A DNA stretch of 51,256 nt, taken from Hofstenia miamia. Its lineage: Eukaryota; Xenacoelomorpha; Acoela; Hofsteniidae. The DNA is taken from NCBI GenBank assembly GCA_900660155.1, contig CABFPE010000162.1:1057171-1108426 (forward strand). Reading direction: 5' to 3'. Both the position numbers and the translations under genes were made by a program. Positions within the stretch are counted from its first letter, which is position 1. The number at the start of each line of letters is the position of its first letter. The notes under the pieces were generated by a model. It had not been told where the DNA came from. It did not search any database and saw nothing but the letters and a program-made list of their open reading frames with translations. This document shows, in pieces, positions 1-9,399 of the stretch.

Positions 1-25
1 ATATATATAGGGTGTTTGAAAAAAA

Positions 26-28
<3 letters not shown>

Positions 29-84
<56 letters not shown>
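29..84. repeat. (TA)n microsatellite
   Basis: Uninterrupted TA dinucleotide run of about 56 bases. Similar tracts recur through the window and one of them coincides with the assembly gap at 33819. Confidence 0.97.
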
Positions 85-87
<3 letters not shown>

Positions 88-260
88 GCTTTTCTTGACA
101 GGGAAGCAAATATGCCGTACATTTAGGTCGATATTTAGTGAGATTTCTTCGCATTATTGTCTAGTATTGAATGTGGTCAGAGTTTGAGCTTGTCTTTGAT
201 TCGATTTCTTTAAAATGTATACCATTTCCTTTAGTAAGGATTGATAAAAATATGTCACAT

Positions 261-269
261 TCTTTTTAG
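261..269 (+). promoter_or_regulatory. Splice acceptor in NASP 5' UTR
   Basis: A T-rich tract ending in AG (tctttttag) lies 11 bases upstream of the NASP start codon. This is what a 5' UTR intron acceptor or a spliced-leader trans-splice acceptor looks like. The upstream partner (donor exon or leader) is not visible in the 260 bases before it, so promoter and transcription start cannot be placed. Confidence 0.5.
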
Positions 270-280
270 TTTAGTTTTGA

Positions 281-527
281 ATGACTGAAGCCGATAGTCT
301 TCCCAAGGCAGAAGATCTTCTGAGTGAAGGTAGAAGGCATTTGTTGTGTGATCGTGCATCAGATGCTGTTGAAGCCTTAAGTGAGGCATGTGAACTGTTT
401 GATTCAATACATGGTGAAGGAAATGAAAAATGTGCTCAAATATATTTTTGGTACGGATCTGCACTCCTAGAGCTTGGCCGAGCTGAACATACTGTCTTGG
501 GAGAATCTGTTGCTCCAAATACACAAG
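281..527 (+). CDS. NASP: NASP exon 1
   Basis: Codes for residues 1-82 plus the first base of codon 83. It begins MTEADSLPKAEDLL and ends ...APNTQ before the donor CAAG|gtaatt. It contains TPR1 and the first helix of TPR2. Confidence 0.92.
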
Positions 528-3500
528 GTAATTTTTGTAAATTATAGTTACTCTTCAATATGTATCACAGCCTATACTATTCAAAGAATTAAATACGAAG
601 TTTGTAGATGGGGATTTCCACGCTCAATTGGTTTCATTTTAAAAAAATAGATCGAATTTTTTGTTTATCAGGCCAAACTGATTTCAAATTTTACTCGGAT
701 GATGAAAGTGATGTCTCTATTGACATCGAACTAGTCCTGTATTTCAGTCAAAGTTTACTCATTTGTTTCCCTGTAGTACATGTTGGGTTTTTTATATGCT
801 ATACAAGCTATTAAAATTAGTTGTACTTTTTGAAAAAACATTTGGTTACTGATTTATGAAAATGATTGGGATCTTTATGCTAATTTCCAGGAATGATGCA
901 TATTTTGGTACCCAAAGTGACCAACGTCCTCATTTTAGGATCAAATTTGAATTAATTTTTGAATTGTATATTTATACGTTTTTGTAATTAGTATGGAAAA
1001 TTTTTTTCAACAGTTTTTTAAGATATGCTTATTACACCTTACTTACCAAATTCATGCATTTGCTTCAATGGATTGTTAAATATCAAGTTTAAATCATGTT
1101 TCCCACAGTGCGCATGTTGGTCACTACAAGATTAAATTACACAATTGTTCAATGGATTCGGGATTTTCTTAAGTTCCTGTTTTTTATTTGTTTTTTTTAG
1201 TCATTGTTTATGCCCCTCAAATAGGTCAGTTCTTTAATTGAGGCTATAATTCAATTCCTTGACTTTACTTAACCAGTTGACACGATATTTTTACTTTGAC
1301 TTATTGAAACTAGATTTCTCTACTCCTTCAAATAACTCAAATCCAGGTGCTCTGAAAAATGTTAAAGTTTTAAGGCTAAAAATGTGTTTAACTTAAAGTT
1401 AGGGCCCTTATTGTGTATATCTTTTATTGCGTCGAATTTTTTTATAAATGTAGTGTAGTCCTTGTTCCTTCATCCGCTTGTCTCGCCTAACATACATGTA
1501 ACTTTTTATTTCACTCACTGTACATGTTTTAGAATGGGTTTCTACAATGAAGACATTCTATTAGTGTCCGGGAATTGTTCGTTTGACATGTACAGACCTT
1601 CTGGATATGATATTTTAATTAATTTGATTGTATAGATTATTCTGATGAAAATGGCCGTTTTGCGAAAAACGTGAACGGAAAAGGCGAGATTTATTTATAT
1701 GAATATTGTAATAATAATGAACAAACAATAACACTGTCAAATGAAAAAACAATTATAAGTAATTTACTTCAATTTTAACTACTACTTTCATATTTTGCAC
1801 CAATCCATCCAGTGCTTTATCCGTTCGGTCTGCTGTGAAATTTGACATTTTGTAAGAAAGTGTTGTAGGGCATCCGTTGACTAAAAGTCAACGCAAATGG
1901 ATTCTAGCCATGGAAAGATGTGTCACACAGATTTAAATCTGGAGAATATGAAGGCTGTCGCAAGATTCTAATATTCATATCCTCATATATGCGCTGTGGT
2001 AACACGAGCAGTATGAGGTTTGGCATTGGCATGTTGTAAAGGCATACGTTCAGATAAAATTGGGCCATCTAGGTTAGCATAAAAATTCTGGATTTCTTGG
2101 CATTAATGTGTTCGTTTCGTTGCAATATTTCGAAATAATGCTGGCCTCGCTGAGATTCATATTGCGACAATAAATGAATGTTATCTATAGTCACAAGATT
2201 TTCTTAGTGGTTCTTGATGTAAGTGATTCAATATGATCTTGACACCTGGTTGCACGATTGGCTTTATTGATTTCAGTCAACTTGTGAGGTATCCATTTGG
2301 TGGAAAACCATTTTGTAAGTCTGTTTTCATAATCTCATGTGCCATTGTCTTAGATATGCCAAGTGTAGCAACTGCTCGGCGTACAGTAATGAAATTACCA
2401 TTGACAACTAAAGTTCAGATTTTTCTTTGCCCCTACCGTTTTGACTACTGAAACCATCTCTTGACTTTTCACGAAATTCTTGCCCTTTCTCTATTTAATG
2501 AGGCGCACAAAAAAAGTTGTGTGCACGCGAATCCAACTTTGTTGTAAACTTTTAATTATTATATTACGATTTTGTCATTTCTCACAGAGAAAGAATATGA
2601 CTTCGCATTATTATTTATATAACTGTTTAAAATTATGCAAGATCATTTCAAAACAATGTCTTCTTTCTTCAGACTGCTTGATTGTATTGCTTGTGGGACA
2701 TTTTACTGGTAGATTTAATTTTTAAAAATTGCAATAAATATAATTCAACCAAGAAGTTGCCCACAAAGTTGTGTGTGCGTTGCTTTAAGCATTCTGTAGG
2801 TCATGCGACATTCAATAAGTTGTGGATTTCTGTTGCGTTGAAATTATTACGCCGAAAAAACTCAATTAGAAAATATTGATTTACTCTAAAACATTCCATT
2901 TTAGTGAATTTACTCATCGATTGAATATTATTATTTAAGACATTAACAGTGATATTAATGGAGCTTGTATTTCTAGGTAATTATGCATAATTTTATAATT
3001 TCTTTTTTATTTTTTTATGAAACCGTCATTTTCATCAGGACGGCTTGTATTTCTTAAGATGTTAAAACTTTTCAGCTAGGGTAGGGTATGTAGTGTCCAT
3101 AGTATGCGCACAAGCTGTGCATATGGGCTTTGAACTCGCCATGATTTATCGTTTTTAGACGATTCTTAAAACAATTTGTATGAAGTGCATTAGGATTGAT
3201 TAATAAGAATTTACGATGCAACCATATAGTTTATTTGTCTTTTGATATTTTAGATGAAAATTCAACTGATGAATCAAAAGAGACACCTGAAGAAACTAAT
3301 TCCGAAAATGATGATGACAATAAAGAAAATGAACAGCAGCCACCTGATAATGAAGATAATGCTTCCGGGGATGACGAGGAAGATTCATTTAAGAGTTCTT
3401 GGCAAATGCTTGAACTTTGCAGAACTCTTCTTGAGAACAGAAAAGCTGGCGATTTCGAAACTGACGAACTTCTATGTCGGGCATATTTAAAATTAGGTGA

Positions 3501-6500
3501 ATTACTAATGGAAACAGGTCAGTATACGTTTTCTTTCAATTTTTAGTGTTCTAAGCGAACTCAGTGGTATTGTCTTTACATTGCCGTCACTATTCTTTAT
3601 GAATTTTAATTTAAGATTTAAATAATCTTATGGGTGTTGTTCTAGGCCATCATGAAGAAGCAACCGATGAATTTAGGAAATGCTGTTCATTGCAGAAAAA
3701 AGTTTTTCAAGGTGCTTCACGTCAGCTGGCAGAAACGTATTTTTTGGCAGGCGTTAATGAAATATGCAAGCAATCTTATCATGAGGCACTCAACAATTTT
3801 ACTTTGTCCAAAGAGACTATAGAGGCGTGTATAGTTAATATGAAGGTAATTGGATTATCTCCTAGTTTTCTTCCCTTGTACTGTTAGGATAAGTCAGTTA
3901 ATTTGATAGAAATAAATTCTTTAATTTATCTAATAACTAGGGAACCCAAAGTTGCATTAAAAATCTTCAACAGTTGCACTTAAAATTCAAAAAGTTGCAA
4001 TAAAAGCCCCCGAATAGCTTGAAATAAATGCTATGGCTCAAATAGCAACATATAATGGCAATCATGGCTAAAAAATTAATATGTACGTGCGCACTCGTTT
4101 AAATGTGTTCTATTCAAATGAAAAATAGGTAACTAGCGTTCATTTAGCAATATATTTCACTTCATACAAAACAAAATTCATACCAACTAAAAAAATAAGT
4201 TCACAATACAAACGTCGATTAATCACTGCTGTTGTAGTACAATGCAAGGTAAGCCTCACTATTTTCAGGAAGAAAAGTTTTTTCAATAAAGAAAAACTTC
4301 TTTCAACTTATTTGGAAGTGGGCTGACATCCCTTCAAGCGACACATACAAAGAAGTATCGGAACTTTCCTGAATCATAATAGCATTCAGTTCTGAGTTTC
4401 GATCAATTCGCATTTTCAAATAGGAGAGAATGCTTGCGGAATCATCCCCGAACTCTAAATTGTTCAGTTCATTGAAACATTCTTTTATAGTAACGTTACT
4501 TTTCTCGTACTTGTTAATGTCAACCAGCAAAGTTTCATAATCGCGTTTCACTTCAATTGACTGCTTCCGGATCGGCGCTCTTTGCGTGTTCAGCAAAATA
4601 CCACTTCCAGATAATGAATTTACAATTTCCATTACTTTGGCAACGTTTTTGCTATATTAGAATGCTGCCTCCAACCAGCTTCCCCATCGTGTTACTACTG
4701 ATTCTAGAGGACTTCCAATATCAGTATCACTGAACATCTGTTTTCGTTGCTTGTTTTTTCAGTTAATGCTTTCATTCTTGCTATCAAGTTATCTATTTCA
4801 ATATAGCGAGATCTTACTTTTTCTGCACAATTATGTAACAGATAAAGGATACACGTAATATGGAAAAGTCTGTGATACAAAACTTTCAAGACATTTCCAG
4901 CAGCTTTCATATATAGCGCTGCATCAGATATCAATAGTATAAAATTGTCTATCAATGTGGAACTTTCTCATAACGTCATCTATAGGGTTTGCCAGTAATC
5001 CTATAAGTGCCACAAAATATGTTGTCCGGTTTATTTCGCTTTAACCAACAATCATAAAGATCCCAGCCTTTGATATTTCTTCTTTGATAATATTGATTTT
5101 CTTTATCAAAATGTTATAAACGATTCTCCTACCTGTAGTTTCACTTGGAATTGTTTGGCCCCATTGGCGGAATAAATCGCTTATTTTGTCATTTCGCAGT
5201 TTGTGTAAAGGAATATTGCCGATAAAAATGCATCAACCAATTCCTCTGAAAATTCTATTTTGTTGCTTGGTCCAATAAATGATTGTCGTAGAGTAGAACT
5301 TGAGCTTGAACCATTATATTTGAAGTGATTTTGACTCTCCAAATGCTTAAGTACAGTAGAACAAACTGTTGTACCCCAAATACAGCAAAATACTTCATCC
5401 TTAGGATTCAATTTAAAATCCTCTGAATATTCTGCTAATTACATCTTGACTCAATCCTCCAACAGCCATTGATTTCTTTTCCCCGTCGCCGAGTTTCAAG
5501 AAATCTTTAATCTCTTTCCTTTTTGCTGAGTAATTCTCCAAATTCGTCTACTTTTCCATCTGCTCCTACTTTATCTCTTTTGACTGTCCTCGCTGCCGTA
5601 AAACATTACTTGGTTTTATATTTTTGTAGTGTTTGCCTTCAGCGGCTAAATAAAGTCATTCATTATTATTAGTTATTTTGTCCGCTATGTACGGTTTTGT
5701 AATTATTCGCTGTGCTTTGTACAATTTTGTGTAATTGGGTCTGCTCTGTACTTTTCCCATACTAATTTTAAAAGCAAATTTTATTTGGTAATAAATCTTG
5801 CAAAAATTGAAGGAATAGCCTGAAACTTTGGTATATGGGAGATTTTGGTCTGTTTATTAACATACTTGTTTCGGCCGCATCTTGTAAAATCATGGAGAAA
5901 ATTCGAATTTAACTTAGTACAGAGCGGACCCTATTACTATTATTATTATTATTCTTGAATGTATTGCTTAGCCTCAAAGGAAATGGCTATTTCTCTTTCG
6001 GCATTATAAAGCAGTCGGAATGAATGATGAAACGCTTACGTTAATATATTCTGCAGACAGATTCACAATGTGATGTCTTTGTTCTGCCAATAGTAACACA
6101 GCACCACACAATTCTTAAAATTGAAAACATGACGAAATGCATCTAGATGGGGTTTAACCGGTAACTGAATGATCCAAAAGTGAGGACATTAAAAAACTTA
6201 TCTTTATTACAAATGAAAGTGAAAGTTGCACTGCAACTTTGGGTTGTCCTACTAATAACGCTTTGAAAATGTTATTCATCTACTATGAATTTTTTTACTT
6301 TTAGGAAGCCGCTTTAACAAAAAATTCTAAATAACATCTTTAATTTTGTAGAGTATTGAACAAGATGTATCAGATCTCGAGTCTCTTTTACCATTGGTTG
6401 TAGAAAAGCTAGATGATGTTCGTGAATGTATTCGCAGTACAGATTCTGTTCGCTCTTTGGACGTATCCACGTCAAATGGTTTCGAATCATCGAGCTCGTC

Positions 6501-6657
6501 TCAGACTTCCCTAAAGCGCAAATTTGAATCTCAGTTGACTAATGGAGAATTGAAGGAATCATTCAATGATGTCAAACCCACTTCCAATATCAATCATCTT
6601 GTTAAACGTAAACCTGTTACCGAGGCTTCTGCTGAAAAAAGGACAAAAGTTGATTAG
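281..6657 (+). CDS. NASP: NASP/SHNi-TPR histone H3-H4 chaperone, 4 exons
   Basis: Exons 281-527, 3254-3517, 3646-3845 and 6352-6657 join in phase (1, 1, 0) with GT-AG introns to give 338 aa, close to the size of short somatic NASP. Family knowledge: NASP is a nuclear histone chaperone that binds and protects H3-H4 through a TPR fold. Seen here: TPR1 helices at about residues 8-41; the first helix of TPR2 (IYFWYGSALLEL) followed by an acidic D/E/N-rich insert at about 83-115 that splits the repeat, the hallmark of the SHNi-TPR family; TPR3 (YLKLGELLMETG) and TPR4 (AETYFLAGVNEI); a capping helix (LESLLPLVVEKLDDV); then a Ser-rich tail with basic LKRKF and the conserved C-terminal HLVKRKP...KRTKVD, a likely nuclear signal. 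The start is the first Met, just after a splice acceptor. The frame has no internal stop, so it looks functional. A poly(A) signal follows 38 bases after the stop. Confidence 0.93.
528..1632 (+). other. NASP intron 1, left part, no recognised element
   Basis: AT-rich intronic sequence from the exon 1 donor to the edge of the mariner insertion. The short open frame at 608-814 has no homology I recognise and no coding-like composition. I see nothing else in it. Confidence 0.6.
1633..3047 (-). mobile_element. Mariner/Tc1-type DNA transposon in NASP intron 1
   Basis: About 1.4 kb bounded by TA on both sides. The ends form an inverted repeat: TTCTGATGAAAATGGCCGTTT at 1640-1660 against TCCTGATGAAAATGACGGTTT read backwards from 3040, and the pairing extends outward to the TA. 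The - strand carries a decayed IS630-superfamily transposase: NAKPHTARV near 1990-2030 (canonical DNARPH, the catalytic Asp is Ala here) and PSYSPDLNLCD at 1922-1954 (the usual PPYSPDLNPxD motif), with several stops and at least one frame change between the two motifs. It is therefore an inactive but nearly full-length copy. Size, TA target and motifs all agree; the exact subfamily (DD34D or relative) I cannot settle. Confidence 0.85.
3254..3517 (+). CDS. NASP: NASP exon 2 (acidic insert and TPR2-3)
   Basis: Acceptor atattttag precedes it and donor ACAG|gtcagt follows. The first third is a D/E/N/K-rich acidic stretch (ENDDDNKENEQQ, GDDEED) thought in this family to touch histones. The rest completes TPR2 (SSWQMLELCRTLL) and starts TPR3. 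Confidence 0.92.
3646..3845 (+). CDS. NASP: NASP exon 3 (TPR3-4)
   Basis: Begins GC after tgttctag, completing a Gly codon, and runs GHHEEATDEFRKCC... to ...EACIVNMK before donor AAG|gtaatt. Intron 2 before it is only 128 bases (3518-3645), in contrast to the transposon-swollen introns 1 and 3. Confidence 0.92.
5737..5931. mobile_element. 195-bp MITE nested in the hAT element
   Basis: Ends GGGTCTGCTCTGTAC (5737-5751) and its inverted partner GTACAGAGCGGACCC (5917-5931) differ at one of 15 positions. No coding capacity. The 70 bases to its left hold two further degenerate copies of the end motif (gtccgctatgtac, cgctgtgctttgtac), suggesting an end duplication or an older insertion at the same spot. 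I see no clear target duplication and do not assign a superfamily. Confidence 0.65.
5932..5955. repeat. (TAT)n microsatellite
   Basis: Short trinucleotide run directly abutting the right end of the nested MITE. Confidence 0.9.
6352..6657 (+). CDS. NASP: NASP exon 4 (terminal)
   Basis: Acceptor taattttgtag, then S-I-E-Q-D-V..., 101 codons and TAG at 6655-6657. Holds the capping helix, a Ser/Thr-rich linker (FESSSSSQTSLKRKFES) and the conserved basic C-terminus (INHLVKRKP, EKRTKVD). Confidence 0.93.
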   Translation, partial: SIEQDVSDLESLLPLVVEKLDDVRECIRSTDSVRSLDVSTSNGFESSSSSQTSLKRKFESQLTNGELKESFNDVKPTSNINHLVKRKPVTEASAEKRTKVD

Positions 6658-6694
6658 GAATTTGTTGTATTGTTTAAAAATTTAGTTTACTAGA

Positions 6695-6700
6695 AATAAA
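6695..6700 (+). terminator. NASP polyadenylation signal
   Basis: AATAAA 38 bases after the NASP stop codon, followed by a T/G-rich stretch (ttgttcgtcttttg), the expected layout of a 3' end formation site. Confidence 0.7.
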
Positions 6701-6719
6701 TTGTTCGTCTTTTGTAAAA

Positions 6720-8780
6720 ATAGTTTTAAGTATTTTGAGATCAATTAAAAATAATTTTTACATGAAAAATGCCTGAACCGCTGCAGTGTACATGGCGTGT
6801 AAGCTATCGGTTTCTTAAGAAATATTAAACAAAAATACAATTAAAAAATTAATTGTACACAGTGATTATAATGCTTTTAGTATTGCGTCAATTTATGGCA
6901 GTTGTCCAACGTCCGAAAAGGATACTCTAAAAGCCATTGTGTGAACTAATAAGTTTAGCTTGGAATTACCATTTTGCAAGTATTGCTTAATTCCCCTTGT
7001 AATTTTACGAATTAATTCACGCAATTGTTCTGTTTTAAAGTATCCTTTTTCGATCACTTTTCTTGCTAAGAAACCTATTATGAAAACTGCAAGCTGTTTG
7101 TATAACGTAGCAACTAGTACTTCTACAAAGGTAGATAGTCTTCATAAAGTTAACAGCAATAACATTTCCATTTCTACATATATAATCATAACTGGTTATC
7201 TTTGCCATAAATTTCCAATGGAATTTTGATGTCCGTGTTTCCACTCCATGCAAACAGCAAATATTAAAATCGTTTCCCTGCGCTGCTCCTCTCATGTAGC
7301 TAGTATAGTTCTGCGAGTCATTTGCAGGGATTGTCTGATCTACATCTAACAATACTTCTGAATTTTTTCCAATAAAGAAAATATATAGATATAAAACATT
7401 GCTGACTCTGATACTAATTTTGACTTAATGTTAAATTTTGAGTTTAAATAGTTTTTTTGATTGTTTTAACTTGAGTCAAAATTTCCAAAATGATATCTCG
7501 TTGTATGTAAAATATATGTTAATTTTAAGATAAAAACAGCATTGGAAATACTTAACTTGTTGAAACAACAGATTATCAAATATAATCTTTATTTACAATG
7601 GTTTTATTGTAAACATTTACTACAATTACGAAAATTCATTAAATGCAAGAACATTCTTCAAAAGCCATTAAGAATTTGAATCTGACCCAATTTTTAGCAG
7701 ACCTAAGGTTCCTACGTAAGATATATAGGAAAGTTTCTGAAAACAGTAGTAGCATTTGAAAAATTATTAATGTTTATTTGTAGAAAGCATAGGTGGCATG
7801 ATAGCAGATTCCGATTTATTATTAGATGATTAGTTTAGGGTTCTACCGGAGCAGAATTTTGTTTGTAGTCATTGATATAGGTCCCATGCCAGTCCTGTGA
7901 ATTATTCTGGTCCAACGACATGCATGCTATTTAGGCAAATGGGCTGAGGACCTGCAAATCCATGCGTTCCAGATAAGCCCGCTTAAACATGGTTCAGGTT
8001 GCTATACAATGCAAATTTCTTAAGTCTGTGATAAGATCACAACTCAAGAGAATAGAAAGAGAGTGATGGATTCCACTAAAGAAGCCACTAAGAATTTATA
8101 TATTTCAATATTCATCTTTGAAAATGGGAATATAATATAGGGGTGGGAGGGGACAGCCGTCCTTGTTTAACTAAAAAATAAGATTTTTTAAGCAACTTAG
8201 TAATTAAATTCTATATTTTTCGTAACAATAACAGATTTATTTAACCTTTTGCAAAATTTAAATAAAGGGCATGACGTATTTGAATATATCGTGAAAAATT
8301 TTATTATGAAAATTATTTTTACTGTACATCAACAAAAAAATTTCATAAGATAACTACAAAAGTAGAGTTAATGCGCAAAAAAAAGTTCTATGTTCATTTC
8401 AGTTCATCTACTTTTCTTATATATAATATGATAAGATAATATTTATTAAGGGAAAGTGAATACAATTACATAAAAACTGATGGACTCTCAACACAGCTTC
8501 CTTAAAGTTTAAAACAAACACTACAAACTTATAAATTAGCAAACTAAGAATACAAATATATTCTCGTAATCGCTATTTTAGAATTTCCTGGGGGATTTGT
8601 AAGGAATTGCTTATTAAAAAATTTTCCTGTTTAAGGATATTAAGTTTCATGCATATTGATTAATTTATTCCTGTCATTACCAAATATCATAGTATCATCA
8701 GCATATAAAAACTGAATTAAATTTATTAATTAAACAAAATTTTCTTTCTTCAGTTATGCACCGTAATTATTCTCAAAAAT
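6720..8780. other. Intergenic, no named feature
   Basis: AT-rich sequence after NASP. Opposed open frames at 6960-7229 (+) and 7035-7352 (-) overlap one another and show no domain I recognise; neither has convincing splice context. The stretch 7790-8050 is somewhat less AT-rich but shows no inverted ends or reading frame. Confidence 0.5.
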
Positions 8781-8782
8781 GA

Positions 8783-8959
8783 CCAATAGTCACTGGCAAT
8801 CAAAGACTTTTTAGAACTTCGCAACTGACGCCTCCGCAATATGCACACCGCTATGACACTTACCGAATGCCTACCGCACCCGTCCTTCACCGTCAACATC
8901 AAACATATGCTGAAGTCCTTTCTGCTCAACCGATTCAAAAAACCCTAACCTTTTTCTAA
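8783..8959 (+). pseudogene. Coding-like fragment, possible end of a retrotransposon ORF1
   Basis: A 58-codon frame ending in TAA at 8957, markedly richer in G+C and in C-ending codons than its surroundings. Its end reads TYAEVLSAQPIQKTLTFF. A TYAEV-type sequence is common near the end of LINE ORF1 proteins, and LINE ORF2 remains begin downstream on the same strand, so ORF1 of that element is my best guess. No zinc knuckle is visible and the N-terminal side is lost. Low certainty. Confidence 0.3.
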
Positions 8960-9399
8960 CTATTATAATGACGGTAATTTTTCCTATTAATTTATTAACA
9001 ATTGAGTTGTTCATTCTTTACTTTTTATCCACAACCTATAGTAGTTCCCGCTGGGTATTTTTCTTAATGCCTATTTCTGAAAATTAATATTTAATTATTG
9101 AATAAATAGCTCAAAATTCAAGACAGCCGGAGCATTTATTATTTGTTTAAACTATTTGCTGTAATACATGAATATATTGACAAAGCAATATTTCCTCTTT
9201 TTAGATAATTTTTCAATATTGACCAGAATCTAGCGTAATCCTGATCCCTCCAGACCAATCAATGAATTCAAAAAATTCGTACAAGTACTTGGCTCAAATT
9301 TTATCCTTGGAGCCTTGGGTTACAATTGCTCATGAAAATTCTTTTTGGTCAATTGATAATAATAAATGCTAACTATTCAGAAAAGATAGAAATCAATGT

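Larger units (their letters stand above)
3938..6251 (-). mobile_element. hAT transposon in NASP intron 3
   Basis: 2314 bp flanked by a perfect 8-bp target duplication CTAATAAC (3930-3937 and 6252-6259). Ends are inverted: TAGGGAACCCAAAGTTGCA on the left and TAGGACAACCCAAAGTTGCA read from the right. Three - strand frames follow transposase order: 5181-5411 with a BED-like zinc finger (CCIWGTTVC...H...H), 4704-4955 with the hAT core (LLISDAALYMKAAGNVLK, then HITCILYLLHNCAE), and 4303-4632, the C-terminal part leading toward the dimerisation region. The three pieces lie in separate interrupted frames, so the copy is dead. Superfamily assignment is firm from target size, ends and core motif. Confidence 0.92.

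Noticed and set aside
255-524. 89-codon - strand frame
   Set aside because: Antisense shadow of NASP exon 1.
3254-3490. 78-codon frame starting at the ATG of NASP exon 2
   Set aside because: It is in a different frame from the acidic and TPR sequence; the phase set by exon 1 gives the NASP protein instead.
7035-7352. 105-codon - strand frame near NASP as a neighbouring gene
   Set aside because: Opposed frame of similar length overlaps it, no domain or splice signals, composition like the background.
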